In this document: one piece after another, positions 21,812 to 34,141 of the stretch
How positions within the stretch are numbered: the stretch's first letter is position 1
Layout of the letters: the number at the start of each line of letters is the position of its first letter
Source of the DNA: Helicoverpa zea
Lineage: Eukaryota > Arthropoda > Insecta > Lepidoptera > Noctuidae
NCBI RefSeq assembly: GCF_022581195.2
Contig: NC_061463.1
Span: 7,936,001 to 8,000,000 of the forward strand
Reading direction: 5' to 3'
Length of the DNA: 64,000 bases
Notes under the pieces: generated by a model
Seen by the model: the letters and a program-made list of their open reading frames with translations, nothing else
What the model was told of the DNA's origin: nothing
The model's database searches: none
Position numbers and translations under genes: made by a program

Positions 21812-24361
21812 ATGGAAGCAAAGGAATTCGATGCCACTTTAGGTGGTACTGAAAACCTGCCGTACGCAGCGAATAGTTTGAAGTTTGCTGCCTCCAGGAG
21901 CGTAGAAATCGCAGCAATGACTGAAAGTATACTAAGGCCAAGCAAAACTAAACTGATATTTCAAACATTGCCGGTACACATGAGGCGGCGGGTAATGAGC
22001 CACAACTGTAAACGATTGCCGCAAAAGTTACGAAAAGGCCATTTAGAACAGTTAAAAAAGAGTGGGCTGCCTCCTAAACAAAAACGACCATCTAGGAAAT
22101 ACAGACGTCGACCAGCGAATCTATTAGAAGAGTATAATCGACGACAAAAGCGTAATGTTTGGTTAGAAACACATATATGGCATGCAAAGAGATTCCATAT
22201 GGCTGAACGTTGGGGACATCGCCTGCCGTACGCGCCGTGCGACAAGGCGTTCAGAGCATGCTATAGAGGCAGTTCTGCACACTGCCTTCTACAAGACATA
22301 TCTTACCACATACCAATTCAAATAACAGGCAAAGTACAAAATATCAAAGACATGTTTGCAAAGATAACTAGTAGTGTTTGTGGTTTAAGCATTGTTGCTA
22401 TGGCTTACATAAAAGGTACAAGACAAGGAACAGCCCATATCTTTGGGCTAAACTCATTTCCTTTTGGTTATATAGGTAAAGTACAATTTATTTGGGTACC
22501 AAGTGATAGCACGGTTAAAACCTTGTGGCTTTTTGTTCATCCATCACAAATAAAAGCCATACAATCAGTTCTTGAAGAAGCTTCTCGTCCACATGACAAA
22601 GAAGACTATGATATAGCTAGCAAAAGGAGAAAAATTGAGAATGATTCAGCAATTAAAATACAAGTAATTCCACAAGCCTTCAACAGATTTCGTCTAACAG
22701 GGCCGAACAGTCATGCAGTGCTAGCTCAGAGCTTAAAGTGTGTGAATGATATTGATTGCATCAAAAATGATAACTGGGTATCCTTACATAAGCCTAAAGA
22801 TTTAAAAGACAAGGATGAATACTGGCAAAGTATAAGCACAGCTAGTACTCCAGCTCAACTACCCTCAAATATGATTGTTGGGCTAGTTGTTAAAGATCCT
22901 CGCCTTAGTCGGCCTTCACGGCGCACAAAGGCAAAACAAGACTCAAATACTGAAATCAGTATAGAATCTTTACTTACTGCTCCACCATACCTATCCAGTT
23001 CTCCACTATGGGATGTTAAAATACATGAAAGTATTAAAAAGGAGTCAATGACCAACGGCCAGTTTGTGAAGCATGTAACCAAGAATCAGTTAGTTCCGGG
23101 TGAGATTGATGAGCATGACCCAGCTTTGCAGAGTGTGCCTATTGTACTGATTCAGAGATCCGGTTCCCAGAACTCTGAATTTAAGAAGATTGGTATGTTA
23201 ATTTATTTATTTATTTACATACATTTCAAATATTAAATGCAATCAGTTTTTTTTATATGATTTTAAATTTCAGGATATGGGAGTGGTTGGGATATTATTA
23301 TACCTCGAGGTTATGCTCTGCCATTCTGGCTCACATTCATTATGTTTGGAGCAAGATCAGGAGGTTTGAGAGAAACGGAAAGTGTAGCATTTGAAATGGG
23401 GGAATGTTATCTACCACCAGATTCTGATGCTGGGAAGGAAAATGAAAAACTGATAGAAATAGAATCAAGAGAAAAGTACTTTAAATTACCTCCTAGCAAA
23501 AGAGTTAATTATGTGAAAATAGGAATAAATAGCCCTTTTATATGTCCCTGGAACATATTGCTGACTGATTGGTGTGGTAATCAAGTTAATGATTATTTTG
23601 TATTACGAAATAGAAGTCTCTTGAATGGAATACAGGTAAAATACAAATATGACTGAAATACGGATTTTTTTAAATTAATCATGTCATTAATAATGATTTT
23701 GGTTTTCAGGATTCTGTTACTAGAAAACAAAGTTTACCAAATGTAGAAAATGCAGGTTTCTGCTTAATTCCAGTCTACATAAAATTAGTTGCCAAAGGTA
23801 GTCTACACAAACACTCACTAATATGCTTACCAGAAGCTAGTGATGTTAATAATGTTAAAACCTTATTTGAGCCACATCATGAAGACCCCAATGAAAAGCT
23901 TAGAAAGCTCAGACGTGTTGAGCACTTTAAATTCTTAAAAAAGTGTAAGAGACACAATGCAAAATTAAAAAAGAAAAAGGTATGTCCATACATGTATTTA
24001 AAAAAAGCTATCATAAAATAATACCAATTTTATTTATCTCATGTTCTGAATGTTTCAGGTAACTTCGGAAAAGTTACACAAAAAGGTCAAATCTGAGCCA
24101 TCAGAATATGTAAAAACAATGAGAGTGTTATGGCTTCCTTCCAAAGTTGTAACAGTCCGGAATACAGCCTCGAGACAAGTGATGGGCTATGTATCACAAG
24201 GAGCATTCAGTTTCACTGAAGGACATAGTTGCGGCATTGGCTATATTGCATATAATGCCCTGCAACTACTACTAAATAATGGACTCAACCAAGTCTTGGT
24301 GAGAACCACATCATCAAGAAAATATAGACTTGCAAATATAGTGGTTATTAATCCTACGTAA
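21812..24361 (+). CDS. POP1: Ribonucleases P/MRP protein subunit POP1
   Basis: Coding exons are 21812-23192, 23274-23635, 23710-23979 and 24059-24361. All introns are GT/AG and phases agree (1, 0, 0), giving 771 residues plus TAA. POP1 is the largest protein of nuclear RNase P and RNase MRP, which cut the 5' leader of pre-tRNA and process pre-rRNA. The N-terminal POP1 domain includes RRVMSHNCKRLPQKLR (about 59-74) and the hallmark WLETHIWHAKRFHM (117-130). The POPLD domain spans the exon 1/2 junction (PRGYALPFWLTFIMFGARSG, about residues 471-490). The C-terminal domain carries GYVSQGAFSFTEGHSCGIGY. The start follows a TCAGT initiator-like site (21789-21793), giving a very short 5' UTR if that is used. 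The length is in the insect range and shorter than the human protein. The next gene is convergent. The identification rests on several family motifs and is secure. Confidence 0.95.
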
Positions 24362-24397
24362 ATAAAAACAATTTCTTAGAAAATTATGTATTTTATT
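24361..24397. terminator. Abutting convergent poly(A) signals of POP1 and ZC3H18
   Basis: AATAAA at 24361-24366 shares its first base with the POP1 stop codon (TAA 24359-24361). On the other strand AATAAA (TTTATT at 24392-24397) is the best placed signal for ZC3H18 and gives it a 3' UTR of about 0.5 kb. The expected cleavage sites fall within the same few tens of bases, so the two 3' ends abut or overlap. Actual cleavage sites are not visible from sequence. Confidence 0.5.
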
Positions 24398-24879
24398 CTT
24401 TTACTAATTATGTTATAACATATTCTAATTCACCATAAAACCTACGTTTCTAGGTTCCGCCCTCAGTATGTGATGAATAGCAAAAATAATTTACTATGTT
24501 CAAACACTTGTCAACAGTTTTAAAGATACACCCGCTTTCTCCGTCAGCACAACAATGATTAGGGAATACATCTGAGCATAACATAATCACTTCTCAGAAT
24601 TTCTTTTGTTTATGAGATTTCATAATTGAATCAACACGATGCAGTTATAATTTAAATGCTTAAATTTGTACGAGGTCAACTCTGCCTGGATAAAGGTTCA
24701 CTAGAACTATACAGTTTTTACAGTAACACGCGTACGTCGAATTTGTGGGATAGGCCCGCGGATACACAGAGTACAATTTATGCTACTACAGTCAAACACC
24801 AGGCAAAACCGAATATTCGGCGCAGATACCGAAACAGCCTAAATCATGAGATGTACACACGCTCGGTATAAGATTATCC

Positions 24880-27800
24880 CTAGATTTTAGACCGCTTCCT
24901 GGCAATCGCATCTTCTACCGCCTTCAGTTGTTTTAACAATTCCTCTCGCCTTGATACTGATTTCTTGGCCGGCGCAGTATTTATCGGAGACGTCGCTGAC
25001 CGCTTCTTGCCTCCCGACTCTGAAAAGTTATGAAGACCATGAAATCAAGACACTTTCATTCTATTTATATAATTGCAACAGCTAATAAGTACAATGATAC
25101 AATAATGTAGAAATGTGATTCTTACCTTTATCGCTGGGGACCTCCTTCTTGCTGGTAACAGTTGTCACAGCCGCCGCTAAACCAGCGCTGGTTTTTGCAT
25201 TTAACCTGTGCAGTAATTTTGTATGATGACTTCACATGAAGCTAGAGAGTCTAGCTTATATTATTAAGATCCTAGGATTGTAAGCTGTGTAGATAATCCA
25301 GTATGTCTATTCTTGGAAGTTAGGCACAAGCACCACAATTTTCATTATCTTGCTTGAAGGGATTGTCATTTTCTTTTTAACTTAACGAGGGTTTAACTGA
25401 TGCGTTAAAAATATGATTCCTAATAGCAATGCCGATTTAGTGGATTCTCCCTAAACGGGTAACGCTATTTAAGGCATAATTTTATACCCAGAATCAAATA
25501 TTAATAACTTGTAGTTGGATAATAATAACGTTAAAATTACCGCAGTTCCTATTTTAGACAATTGTATACCCAATATTAAACTTTTTTAAGGCTTGTAGTT
25601 GGATAATTTTATAAAATTACCGCAACTACAGCCGGTACATACAATATTATTGTTTATACTAATTATTATAAGCTGATATTTTACCTGGGTCTGGCGGCCG
25701 CGTTGAGCAGACGCGCATGTCGTGCTCGGCGAGCGCCGGAGCTGCCTGAAGATGATGACGAATGCGACTCGCTCTCCGACTCGCTTGATGACGATGACGA
25801 TTCTAAAACAGAATTCATTCACATTAATATTGCAAAAATAAATTAGGTACCAATAGAAACCAATTATCTATTACATTAGGTTTAGCTGCCAGTCTATCCG
25901 GATACAGTAAAGTATCGGTGTTTTATATAAAGCGATTGCCTACCAGACAGCCTCTACCTAATTACCCGAGCAATATGCCCTACGGCCCATGGAAAGTTAG
26001 CTGTCAGATCTTAATCGCAACTGGTCATTGGTGAAATTATGAATAAGTGACTAGAGACACTGTTATTTAGCATTTAAATACGTACCAGAGCCCGACGACG
26101 AGGATCGCGAATATTTCTTCCTATCCCTGTTGCGACTCGACGCCTTGTTGCGCCCGTAGGGGTCCATTTCATCCTAGTCAAAATATCTTAAGTATTATAA
26201 AAAACGTAAACATTGAAACTTATTATACCCTCCAGAAAAGAGCATTCGTTATTTGTATGACACTAGTTGATTCTGCTATTTGATGGAGTAAGTGTAGAGG
26301 TTAGCATACAAGGGGTACGACGACAAGAGAGAATTTAAAGGAGTACATGAAAAATGATGTGTGTAGTCACAAGTAAATTAGGGTAGTGAGCACTACGGTA
26401 GTTCGGTCACTATACCTTGTGTCGGTGCAGCGCGTGTGAGGCGGGCGGCGGCGGGTTGGCGGACAGCTGCCGCGCCGCCGCCGGGGACGGAGCCCGGCGC
26501 CGCGGCGCGGGCGGGTTCATGGCCGTCGCGCGGGCCGTCGCCAGCCGCCGCTCGCGAACTATCACTGACGGCGACAACCTGCACCACACCAACCTCATTA
26601 TACAAACCGTGGGCTGATGCACCTTCCAGCCTAGGTTATTTAGGTAATCTACATTCAGCGTAAGAAAAAAACAAACAGCGGAAACCGAGTGTTGTGGCGC
26701 ATGGGAGAGGCCCATCAGAGGACGCAGAAGAAAATATAGCAAGAACTTTAGAAAAAACTCGGTATATTTCCATAGATAGAAGAAGTAGCAAAGAAAATTG
26801 TTCAATTATAGCGAAGATTTTCAGGAAAACGCGCTTTTCGATATAAGCGAAGAATATCGCGTTCCCGGGAGCAAAATTAAAGAATAAAGAAGACGCATAT
26901 TTTGTATTGAAATGGAGAAACATCTATCTCACCTTTGTCTGGAAGACGAAGAGGCCCGCCTCTTGCGGCGGGCGCTGGGCGAGCGCGAGCTGCGGGAGCT
27001 GGAATTTGAAGAGCTGCGGAGTGAGCGGGAGCGGCGGGGGACAGCATGCGACACGCACACGCCGGGACATGTGACAATGATATCAACAACGAGCATGCAG
27101 TGTGGTGGTTAATCCAGATTATAATGACAGTCATGAGGAATCGAACACCGCAAACACCACAACGTTAGACGAGTTATGAAAGCGAAACCCATCGCCCAGG
27201 GGAGGGGGACGAAGCAGGAGAAAATTTCAATTAAAATATCGTATTGTAAAATAAACATGGACATCACATTTACATCAGGGAACAAGTATTTTAAGATATC
27301 AAAAAAAGGTAGTGCTATTTGGGTCTTCTTTCGATTTTGGGTGCACCATAATAATAAAAAACCTACCTTCATTCATTATTGCTTTACTCCTCTTAGACCA
27401 TTACATTTATCAAAAAACTTAATTCAATACAACTATGCCTAAATAGCTCATTTTATCTGCACCACTGTCTTACTGTCTTAGTACCGATATCTCAACGAAG
27501 ACCTACAACCTAAACACTACCTACCACCTAAAAACTATAATTTTTAACCTAAGATAATATTATTCATCATACAGTTCAAATCGAATATCTTTACCCCTCC
27601 AAAGTATTCAATAACCAAATTGTTTGGTCAAAACAATCGTTGAGGGTTGCTACACACATAAGCGATATATAAGTCGAACAACAAAGCCAACCCGAGGCAA
27701 TGACTACACTTATTCGGCTTGTGCCGATCGAGAACTACCTTGATCGCTAAATGCCGAACGGTATGTGTTAACTCTTGCGGTTCTTGAGATTCGGCAGCCG

Positions 27801-30800
27801 ATCGCATAGTGAGCATTCATTTTTGATCGACTTCTCATATATTCGGTTTTATCGCCCAGATGTGCCGAATAATGCCGGGCCGCTTATGTGTACCTATAGC
27901 AACCCTAAGTCAAAGTTATTCGACCAGAACTGTAAAATATCTTATGACCAGGTATTTTAAACAATAAATATGATCGTACCTGGATGATGAGTAAGAGTCA
28001 TCAGAGGAGGGTGGTTTCCTTCTCCTGGCTGCGGGTTCGGCCCGCATCCAGGGATCGGCCCAGTCCTCCGTGCGTCCGTCCCCGCGCCGCATGTCGCGTC
28101 CCTCCCGTCCCTCCCTCACCTCGCGTCCCTCGCGACCTTCCCGCCTTTCTACCTCCGCGCGTTGGACGATTACTTCGCGAGATGGACGGACGCGACGCTG
28201 TTGCAAAAAAAAGCATTTCCCTTAGAAATTAATAATATAGAATAAGGGTAAGCTTCTGTGTTTTTTATTGTTTGTAATTGATGTATGAAAACTGGCTGAG
28301 ATTTATAGTAGGTACAGAAAATAATAATTTTCAAGTTAGATCATAGCATGTTTGCACCAAACGGTTATAAATCTGTCTTCATCTTCTGAAATGTTCGTAG
28401 AATAATGTTTCTCTAATACCTGCATACCCAAGTGACATTTCACTGGATTAAAACACCTAATCTAGAAATCTAAAAAAAAATATGCGAACCTTATGATATG
28501 GCCCTTCCTCAGGCACGGGAACCCTGTCATCGTAGTGGGGCACTCTGTCGTATGCGGCTCGCTCGCGCTCGTACATGTGCTCGCGTTCGTAGAAACGTTC
28601 GCGCTCGTCAACCGGCGGGCGGGGGAAGCGGCCGCGGTACATAGGACCGTACGGACTGTAGGATAAAATATTTTAGGTTTTATATGTTGGAACTAGCTTC
28701 CGCCAGAGATTTCACCTGCCTCTCATGGGAACCTTTACTTTAAGCACCTAGAAGGAATTTGTCTACAGCTTTCCTTGATAAATGGGCTATCTAACAGTGA
28801 AACATTTTTTCAAACCATTCCTTCCCGAGCTGTTCAATCAAAGAAACAACTGCTTTATAATATTTCGTGTATAGATCAGAATTAGTTAACGCACGGAAAG
28901 ATAAAATATGTTATTATTATTTTTTTTTTTTTGATGTTCTAATCATTTCATAATTATGTATTTCATCTATGATAAGCGTGCCTAAAAATGGGCATACAAC
29001 TTTTACAAAAATAAATAGGTCAGTTTTGTACATTTACCTGGAAAAACAACTCCATATAAAATCATCCCCACATACAAAAACTCACCCTCTAAAAGCCTCA
29101 GGGTCTCTATAATGCGGCGGCGCGGGTCCGTCGTGATGTCTCGGCGGGGAGGCCCCGACTGCCGCGGCGGCGTACGCGAGCTCCGCGTCCGGGTCATGTA
29201 CCACGCCACCCACGGAGAGATGGAGTTTCTTCTCTTCAAAGTCCATGTCTTGTTCTTTACGTTTGTTCGCTATTCGGAGCATCTGAGAATGAATTTTGCT
29301 TTTGGTATAGGTTATTATTACTTATTGGTCGTCTTTACTAAACAGATCAAGACAGCTATCTATGACAAATGCAGATCAAATATCCATACAAAAAAAAAGT
29401 AAATTGATAAATACATAATAACGTAATTGTACATGCACAAATTGAAATGATTTTGAAGTTTGAATGTAAACTATTTCACTGCACAATGAGATGTTTTGAT
29501 TACATGAGGATTCGTTTTCTCTTTATTTGTAACCTTTTCCCTTTCCTGAGGTGAGAATTACATTGCGATGACCTAAAATAAATTGGGGATAGGGCAGAAA
29601 GAAGGACGAAATCAGACTGACCTAATGCATAAACGTAAATGTTTATGCATACTTTTGAAACTTAATGAATAAGACCCTCCACAAACGGACACTGGAGTCA
29701 CAAATAAATGACATATAAAGTATAAACAAGTATTACCTCTTTAGCAGTCCTAAGTCCTCGCTCCCAGGCGGACTCGGGCGGCGCCTGGTCCCGCGCGGGC
29801 GCGGGGTAGGCGCCCGACGCCGGCACGCCGCGCACCACGTCAAACATGTTGTAGTTGCCCTTGTCCGTCACACCCGGGTGCAGGAACCTGGGAATAAGAG
29901 TTATACAGTCTGTGGTTATATATCCTACGGGAAGAGTGGCCAACCAGTCGATAACGACTGTTAATCCAGTCTAATTGTATCAAGACTAAAACTATGGTGT
30001 TCCATTAAAGGTTTTAAGAGGTGTCTAATTGGTAAATCGCAAAGTTTCGTTAGGAAACAGTAGGTCTTGGGTCTTCTTCTGTTGGCCACCAATGTCCTAC
30101 AAGATTGTACAAACTATTGTAGTTGGTAAGACATGAAATGAGTTGGCAGGTGTTAAGAAATCGTATGGGCTTTGTGTAGGTAGTACTTAAATGTACGTCA
30201 ATTTCGTAGATATTTATTTATTAATCCCACTTTCTTACCACAGTTTTCAATCCCCTTAAAAAAACACCATCATCTCAAAAGATAGTTAACATACCTGCAG
30301 CTAACACCCCACGTACATGCGCCTCTTGAGAAGAACCGGCAGACGGGCCGCGGTTCACTCTCCTCGGGTCGTCGCTCCGCTTCATCAGACACCTCGCCTT
30401 CCTCTAGCGATGAACCACGGGACCGCCTCGCCGCTCTTACGTCCTCTGTACATTATTAAATTAGCTATACTAATATAATGAAGAAAAAACATTTTTTTTA
30501 TTGTACCATCCGGTTAGACTGGAAGCTGACCCCAAAATAGTTGGGAAAAAGGCTTGGAGGATGATGATGACCATAAAGCCTCAAAAACTGATGAATGGAT
30601 CTGAAAAAATCTTTCAGTGTTGGTCTGGTGACATAGATTTTGTTCAGGTACAGTATGTAGATTCTACGGAGTCCGCAAGAAAAAGCTGGTTAATTATAAA
30701 TTAAAATCATTCTGTGATAAATCTGTTTTATCTAATCTCTAATTCTCAGATATATAAGCACGTTTCTGCGCTACTATCGATTTGACACGTATTATTTACA

Positions 30801-32413
30801 TGTACAAGGCATAACACCGATTAGCGACCCTTTGAATAGAAATATTGCATTATTCTATATTCTATCTAATTATTCATGTTATTCTTACAATATTTTGAAT
30901 ATATTTTACCTAATTCTACCATACCTTTTTCTGTCGCTTTATCTTCAGCGTCGCCATTTGATTGTTCTACAGGTTTTGGTTCTATACACTCCCCTTCTTC
31001 GGCTTCAAAATCTAACTGTTCTTCCCCATCTTCCGTATTGCTAGTCTTTTCCTGTGGTACCTGAAGAACCATATTGTGTCAAAAAAAATCTTTACAACCA
31101 AAGAAAAAAAAGAACCGTAGTGTCATCAATGCTGTTATTAGAATAAAAATAAGAAGCATTTGTTTAGAATTACTTTTTCGAGTTTATGTGTTTCGCCTTT
31201 TCCACTATCTGAACGTGGTGAGGACTGTGTACTTGTTCCGTTCACTGGTTCCGCTTTGTGTTCGGGTGATGCTGGTGGAGACTTAGGCTAAAACAAACAG
31301 ACAAAAATTGTAGCAAGATTCACTTTGTAATAATATATCTCTTTATATCCATGACTCCATGAGCTGTTTGTACCTTTGATCCTTTTTCAGAGTCTTCTGG
31401 GCCCATAGAATCTAAGTCAGAAACATCAGAAAGATCCTCATGACTTATATTAAGATCCTTTCCATCAGGTTTCTCACTAGTCCTAGATTTACTTCTTGAT
31501 TTCCTGTCCTCTTGATCTGATTCCATTTCACCTGAAAGAGTTTGAATTCATTACCTTGTGGTTTTTTAAGTAAAATTGGTACATACAGGAATTCAGTGTT
31601 GACTTCTAGTTTTATTTTCTTGCTACAAATAGTAAAAGTACCTTCTGAAATTTCTTCTGTAGCAGGATCCTTATTACTCCGTTTATTGTACGAAGAACTC
31701 CTACTAGACTGACTGGAGTCTGACCTACTGCGGGCCCGAGGGACAGGGACCATCTTTTGTTCAGCTTTTGTATGTCTCCTCCATTTCTCATTCCTCTCCT
31801 TTGGGCTCCACTCATTACGTTTAACAGAAGGTGAAGTGCGAGGAGATGATCTATATGACTTTCGATCTGGTGAAGGACTTGACGAGGGGGATCGGCGGCT
31901 GGGATGCCTCACAGAGTCAGGTGAAGCAGGTCTGGATCTATTATCTGGAGAGCCAGGAGGAGACCTAGCTGAGCTACTCGGACTCTGTGGTGTCTTAGGA
32001 CCATCCCCTGCTGATGGAGCTGAAGAATATTGATCACCATGCCCAGGTGAGCCCACATTAGAACCCACATCACTTGGTGAGTGTGGTCCCTCTGGTGACT
32101 TAGGGCCTACTGGTGAACCAGGCATTGAATTTTCTGGCGAATTTATATCAGAATGTGCGCCACTCAAGTTATCCGGTGACCGTGGTGGCTTTCCATGAAT
32201 TGGAGACTGTGGCGATGGTGACTGTGACCGACTTTCAGGGGAAGGGGAGCGTGGTCCTTGGGACCTAGGGGATCTTGGGGAGCGAGGTGGGGACTTTGCA
32301 TCCTTTTTAGAAGGTTCACTTCTATCTGATGATGAGCTCCTTCTACTTCTACTCCTAGAGCTTGTACTGCTACTACTCGATGAAGACTGATCACGAGAGT
32401 CTTCCGAATCCAT
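24880..32413 (-). CDS. ZC3H18: Zinc finger CCCH domain-containing protein 18 homolog
   Basis: Fifteen coding exons, in transcript order: 32413-31642, 31531-31374, 31287-31174, 31060-30925, 30445-30295, 29887-29737, 29282-29086, 28655-28490, 28197-27980, 27013-26933, 26578-26416, 26173-26086, 25802-25685, 25205-25126, 25019-24880. They total 2733 nt with continuous phase, giving 910 residues plus TAG. ZC3H18 is a nuclear adaptor that links the cap-binding complex/ARS2 to the NEXT-exosome and affects mRNA export and decay. The Ser/Arg/Pro-rich N-terminus (1-257) is followed by HEDLSDVSDLDSMGPEDSE and QLDFEAEEGEC. The single CCCH finger is C429-x7-C437-x5-C443-x3-H447, then FLHPGVTDKGNYNMF. AKEM...ANKRKEQDMDFEEKK follows, then RERE-rich and SR-rich segments, and the conserved C-terminal helix SRREELLKQLKAVEDAIARK. 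The length is close to the human protein. Nothing suggests a pseudogene. Confidence 0.95.
25484..25640. repeat. Imperfect 81-bp direct duplication in a ZC3H18 intron
   Basis: TATACCCA...CTTGTAGTTGGATAAT...AAATTACCGCA occurs twice, with units starting at about 25484 and 25565. The copies differ by small insertions and deletions. It lies between coding exons and affects no splice site that I can see. Confidence 0.5.
26933..27013 (-). other. ZC3H18: Short SR-rich ZC3H18 exon hidden under an antisense open frame
   Basis: This 81-nt exon has a good acceptor (CACTCCGCAG) and donor (CAAAG|GTGAGA). It encodes SSNSSSRSSRSPSARRKRRA followed by SSSSRQR. It is symmetrical (phase 2/2), so skipping it keeps the frame, which makes it a candidate cassette exon. 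A plus-strand open frame (26912-27112, Glu/Arg-rich) crosses it and is its antisense shadow. Confidence 0.8.
27643..27906. mobile_element. Inverted-repeat MITE in a ZC3H18 intron
   Basis: The termini AGGGTTGCTACACACATAAGCG and CGCTTATGTGTACCTATAGC...CCCT are inverted, about 20 bp each with small gaps. Several short TTCGGC/GCCGAA repeats lie inside. It has no coding capacity. The target duplication is unclear (TGA left, TAA right if the element starts at GGGTTGC), so the superfamily is not assigned. Confidence 0.55.
28684..28880. repeat. Dispersed repeat remnant (TAGCTTCCGCC family)
   Basis: ACTAGCTTCCGCCAGAGATTTC... then GATAAATGGGCTATCTAACAG... to GCTTTATAATATTTCGTGTATAGAT matches a widespread lepidopteran repeat. 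A closer-to-consensus copy lies at 56272-56468. The two copies share several blocks, including AAATGGGCTATCTAACA. It lies in a ZC3H18 intron. Confidence 0.55.
30504..30571 (+). repeat. Fragment of the GTTGGGAAAAGGCT dispersed repeat
   Basis: CATCCGGTTAGACTGGAAGC...CCCCAAAATAGTTGGGAAAAAGGCTTGGAGGATGATGATGA is the typical 3' tail of the repeat also seen at 21230-21442. The open frame crossing it is not a gene. It lies in the ZC3H18 intron between coding exons 4 and 5 (30446-30924). Confidence 0.6.
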
Positions 32414-33302
32414 CTCTGTAAAAATGGAAGTGTCAAATGAAGCTTATAGCTCTTGGAACATAGGTCCCAACCCAAACAAGCACTCTGATTGTTATTTCAT
32501 TTATTTCAATAGCTTCAACCAGTCAAAATATGCAATACTGCTTCAAAATGTTAGTTCAAACAATTTCAATGTACTTCAACAGCGGCAAATATCCGTAGAC
32601 CAATTTTAAATCATTGAAAATTGTATTAATCCCATAAATAAAAACTCAAAAAGCATGTAAAATGATGAAAACAGTATATTTTTTTTATTGCTTTACTAAA
32701 ATAATACAAATTACTTAATAGACTGTACAATAAACATAATTATATAGAAATTCCTAATGCTTTATGAATGATTACTATTCATTTGTGTGCTACCTGTCAC
32801 CTGACAAAGTACCTCACCTAATTCATTAAAGTTATCATGAAAGTAGAAGTAAAGCACAAGTAGTGCTTAAAATATATTGAAACAAACATGTCAAGGTTAG
32901 GTCAAACTAGCATTATCATAATTAATTTAATAATTTCAATACCGATCAAGATTTACAAAACATGCATACTGCTGTTAACTCACCTTAGTAATTTGGTAAT
33001 AAATAATAATTAATAACAATTTATAAATGTACAACTACTACAAAAATTGGACACTACTATCATTCTTGAGTATTCCTACCTACTTTTAATCAAGTCCTGC
33101 ATTATCGAATACCAAATGGGGCATTACAATGAAGACCAGTTCTGTATTTTATGTTTGTATGAATAATATGAATGTTTATCAAAACTTTAAAAGTAATCAT
33201 CAAAATGTATCAACGTGGTTCAAAAATGTACTCATTACTTTATACAACTGGTAATTGGAATGCTACGTTGTGATGTATATTGGAAGACACATCCAGCCTT
33301 AC

Positions 33303-33454
33303 CTTCACGACGACGCCTCGAAGCCAGAATTGGTTGCACTTTGTAACACTTTTCATATTGCAAAGACTTTCAACTTTATAATCACAACACAAACGAAACT
33401 TAGGTCTGTCACATATACTTGTGAACAACTTTTAACTTTTTTGAACGATAAACT
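33303..33454 (-). promoter_or_regulatory. ZC3H18: ZC3H18 untranslated first exon and initiator
   Basis: On the minus strand a TCAGT initiator (33456-33452) begins a stop-rich 152-bp segment that ends at a good donor (CGTGAAG|GTAAGG, exon edge 33303). It would splice to the acceptor at 32416-32417, two bases before the ATG of ZC3H18. The start site is inferred from motif and spacing. Other donors nearer the ATG (for example at about 32985) remain possible. Confidence 0.45.
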
Positions 33455-34141
33455 GACGAAAACTTAGTAAAATCAACACTACTTCAACATGGCTGTGATA
33501 CTGAAGGAAATATATGAACATAATAAATAATCACTTTCCAGTACTTCCGTAGGGTTAACTTACGCCCTTACCTTTACTGAGATGGATTAGACGGTTAATT
33601 TCTTGAAGTAATCGTTATTTATAATAAAAATAATCCTTTATTTGCGCCGCTAACGATTCTCTCTCAACGAAGCGAAGTCATCAAATCCATAGACTAAAAA
33701 ACACAATCAATCAAAAATCCAAAATGACGCCTTGAACTAGAGGTGGGACACAAATTTATTACTAAATAGTCTATGCTTTCGTCGCTTTTTGCACGTGGAA
33801 GGCTACCTTAATATACGGTTTTCAAGATTTTTTTTTTCTAGAGGCAATTTTTTTATAGTGTTTAACACTTAATTTGAATGCGAAAGATATGAAAAAAATT
33901 AAGCCACTAACTAACTATGTTGGGGTCGGCTTCCAGTCTTACTTTGGAGACTATTTTATTTACAATTTCTTGGTTGCGGATTCAAGGCCACCATAAACTG
34001 AAATAATTTTTTGTGATAGTGGCAACATTGCTTTTGTAAAAAAAAGTATAGATTAATCTATGAATTCAAGAATTCGAAAAAGGGCGCCAAAAAATTGTAT
34101 TTTTATTTCATCAACCTATTTCGATTTTTTCCGATTTCAGA
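33455..34141. promoter_or_regulatory. Divergent intergenic region between ZC3H18 and DMC1
   Basis: About 0.7 kb separates the ZC3H18 5' end from the DMC1 start codon. It holds a reverse fragment of a dispersed repeat (33911-33943). An acceptor-like run (TTTTTTCCGATTTCAG) ends at 34140, one base before the DMC1 ATG, so DMC1 may have an untranslated exon upstream. I could not place the DMC1 start site. Confidence 0.4.

Noticed and set aside
26912..27134. Plus-strand open frame with a Glu/Arg-rich segment and its minus-strand counterpart
   Set aside because: The plus frame is antisense to the ZC3H18 SR exon at 26933-27013, whose phase fits the gene exactly.
27109..27150. tRNA-like TTCGATTCC box on the minus strand
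   Set aside because: No acceptor, D or anticodon stem could be formed around it.
31836..32033. Plus-strand open frame opposite the ZC3H18 first coding exon
   Set aside because: Shadow of the Ser/Pro-rich coding strand.
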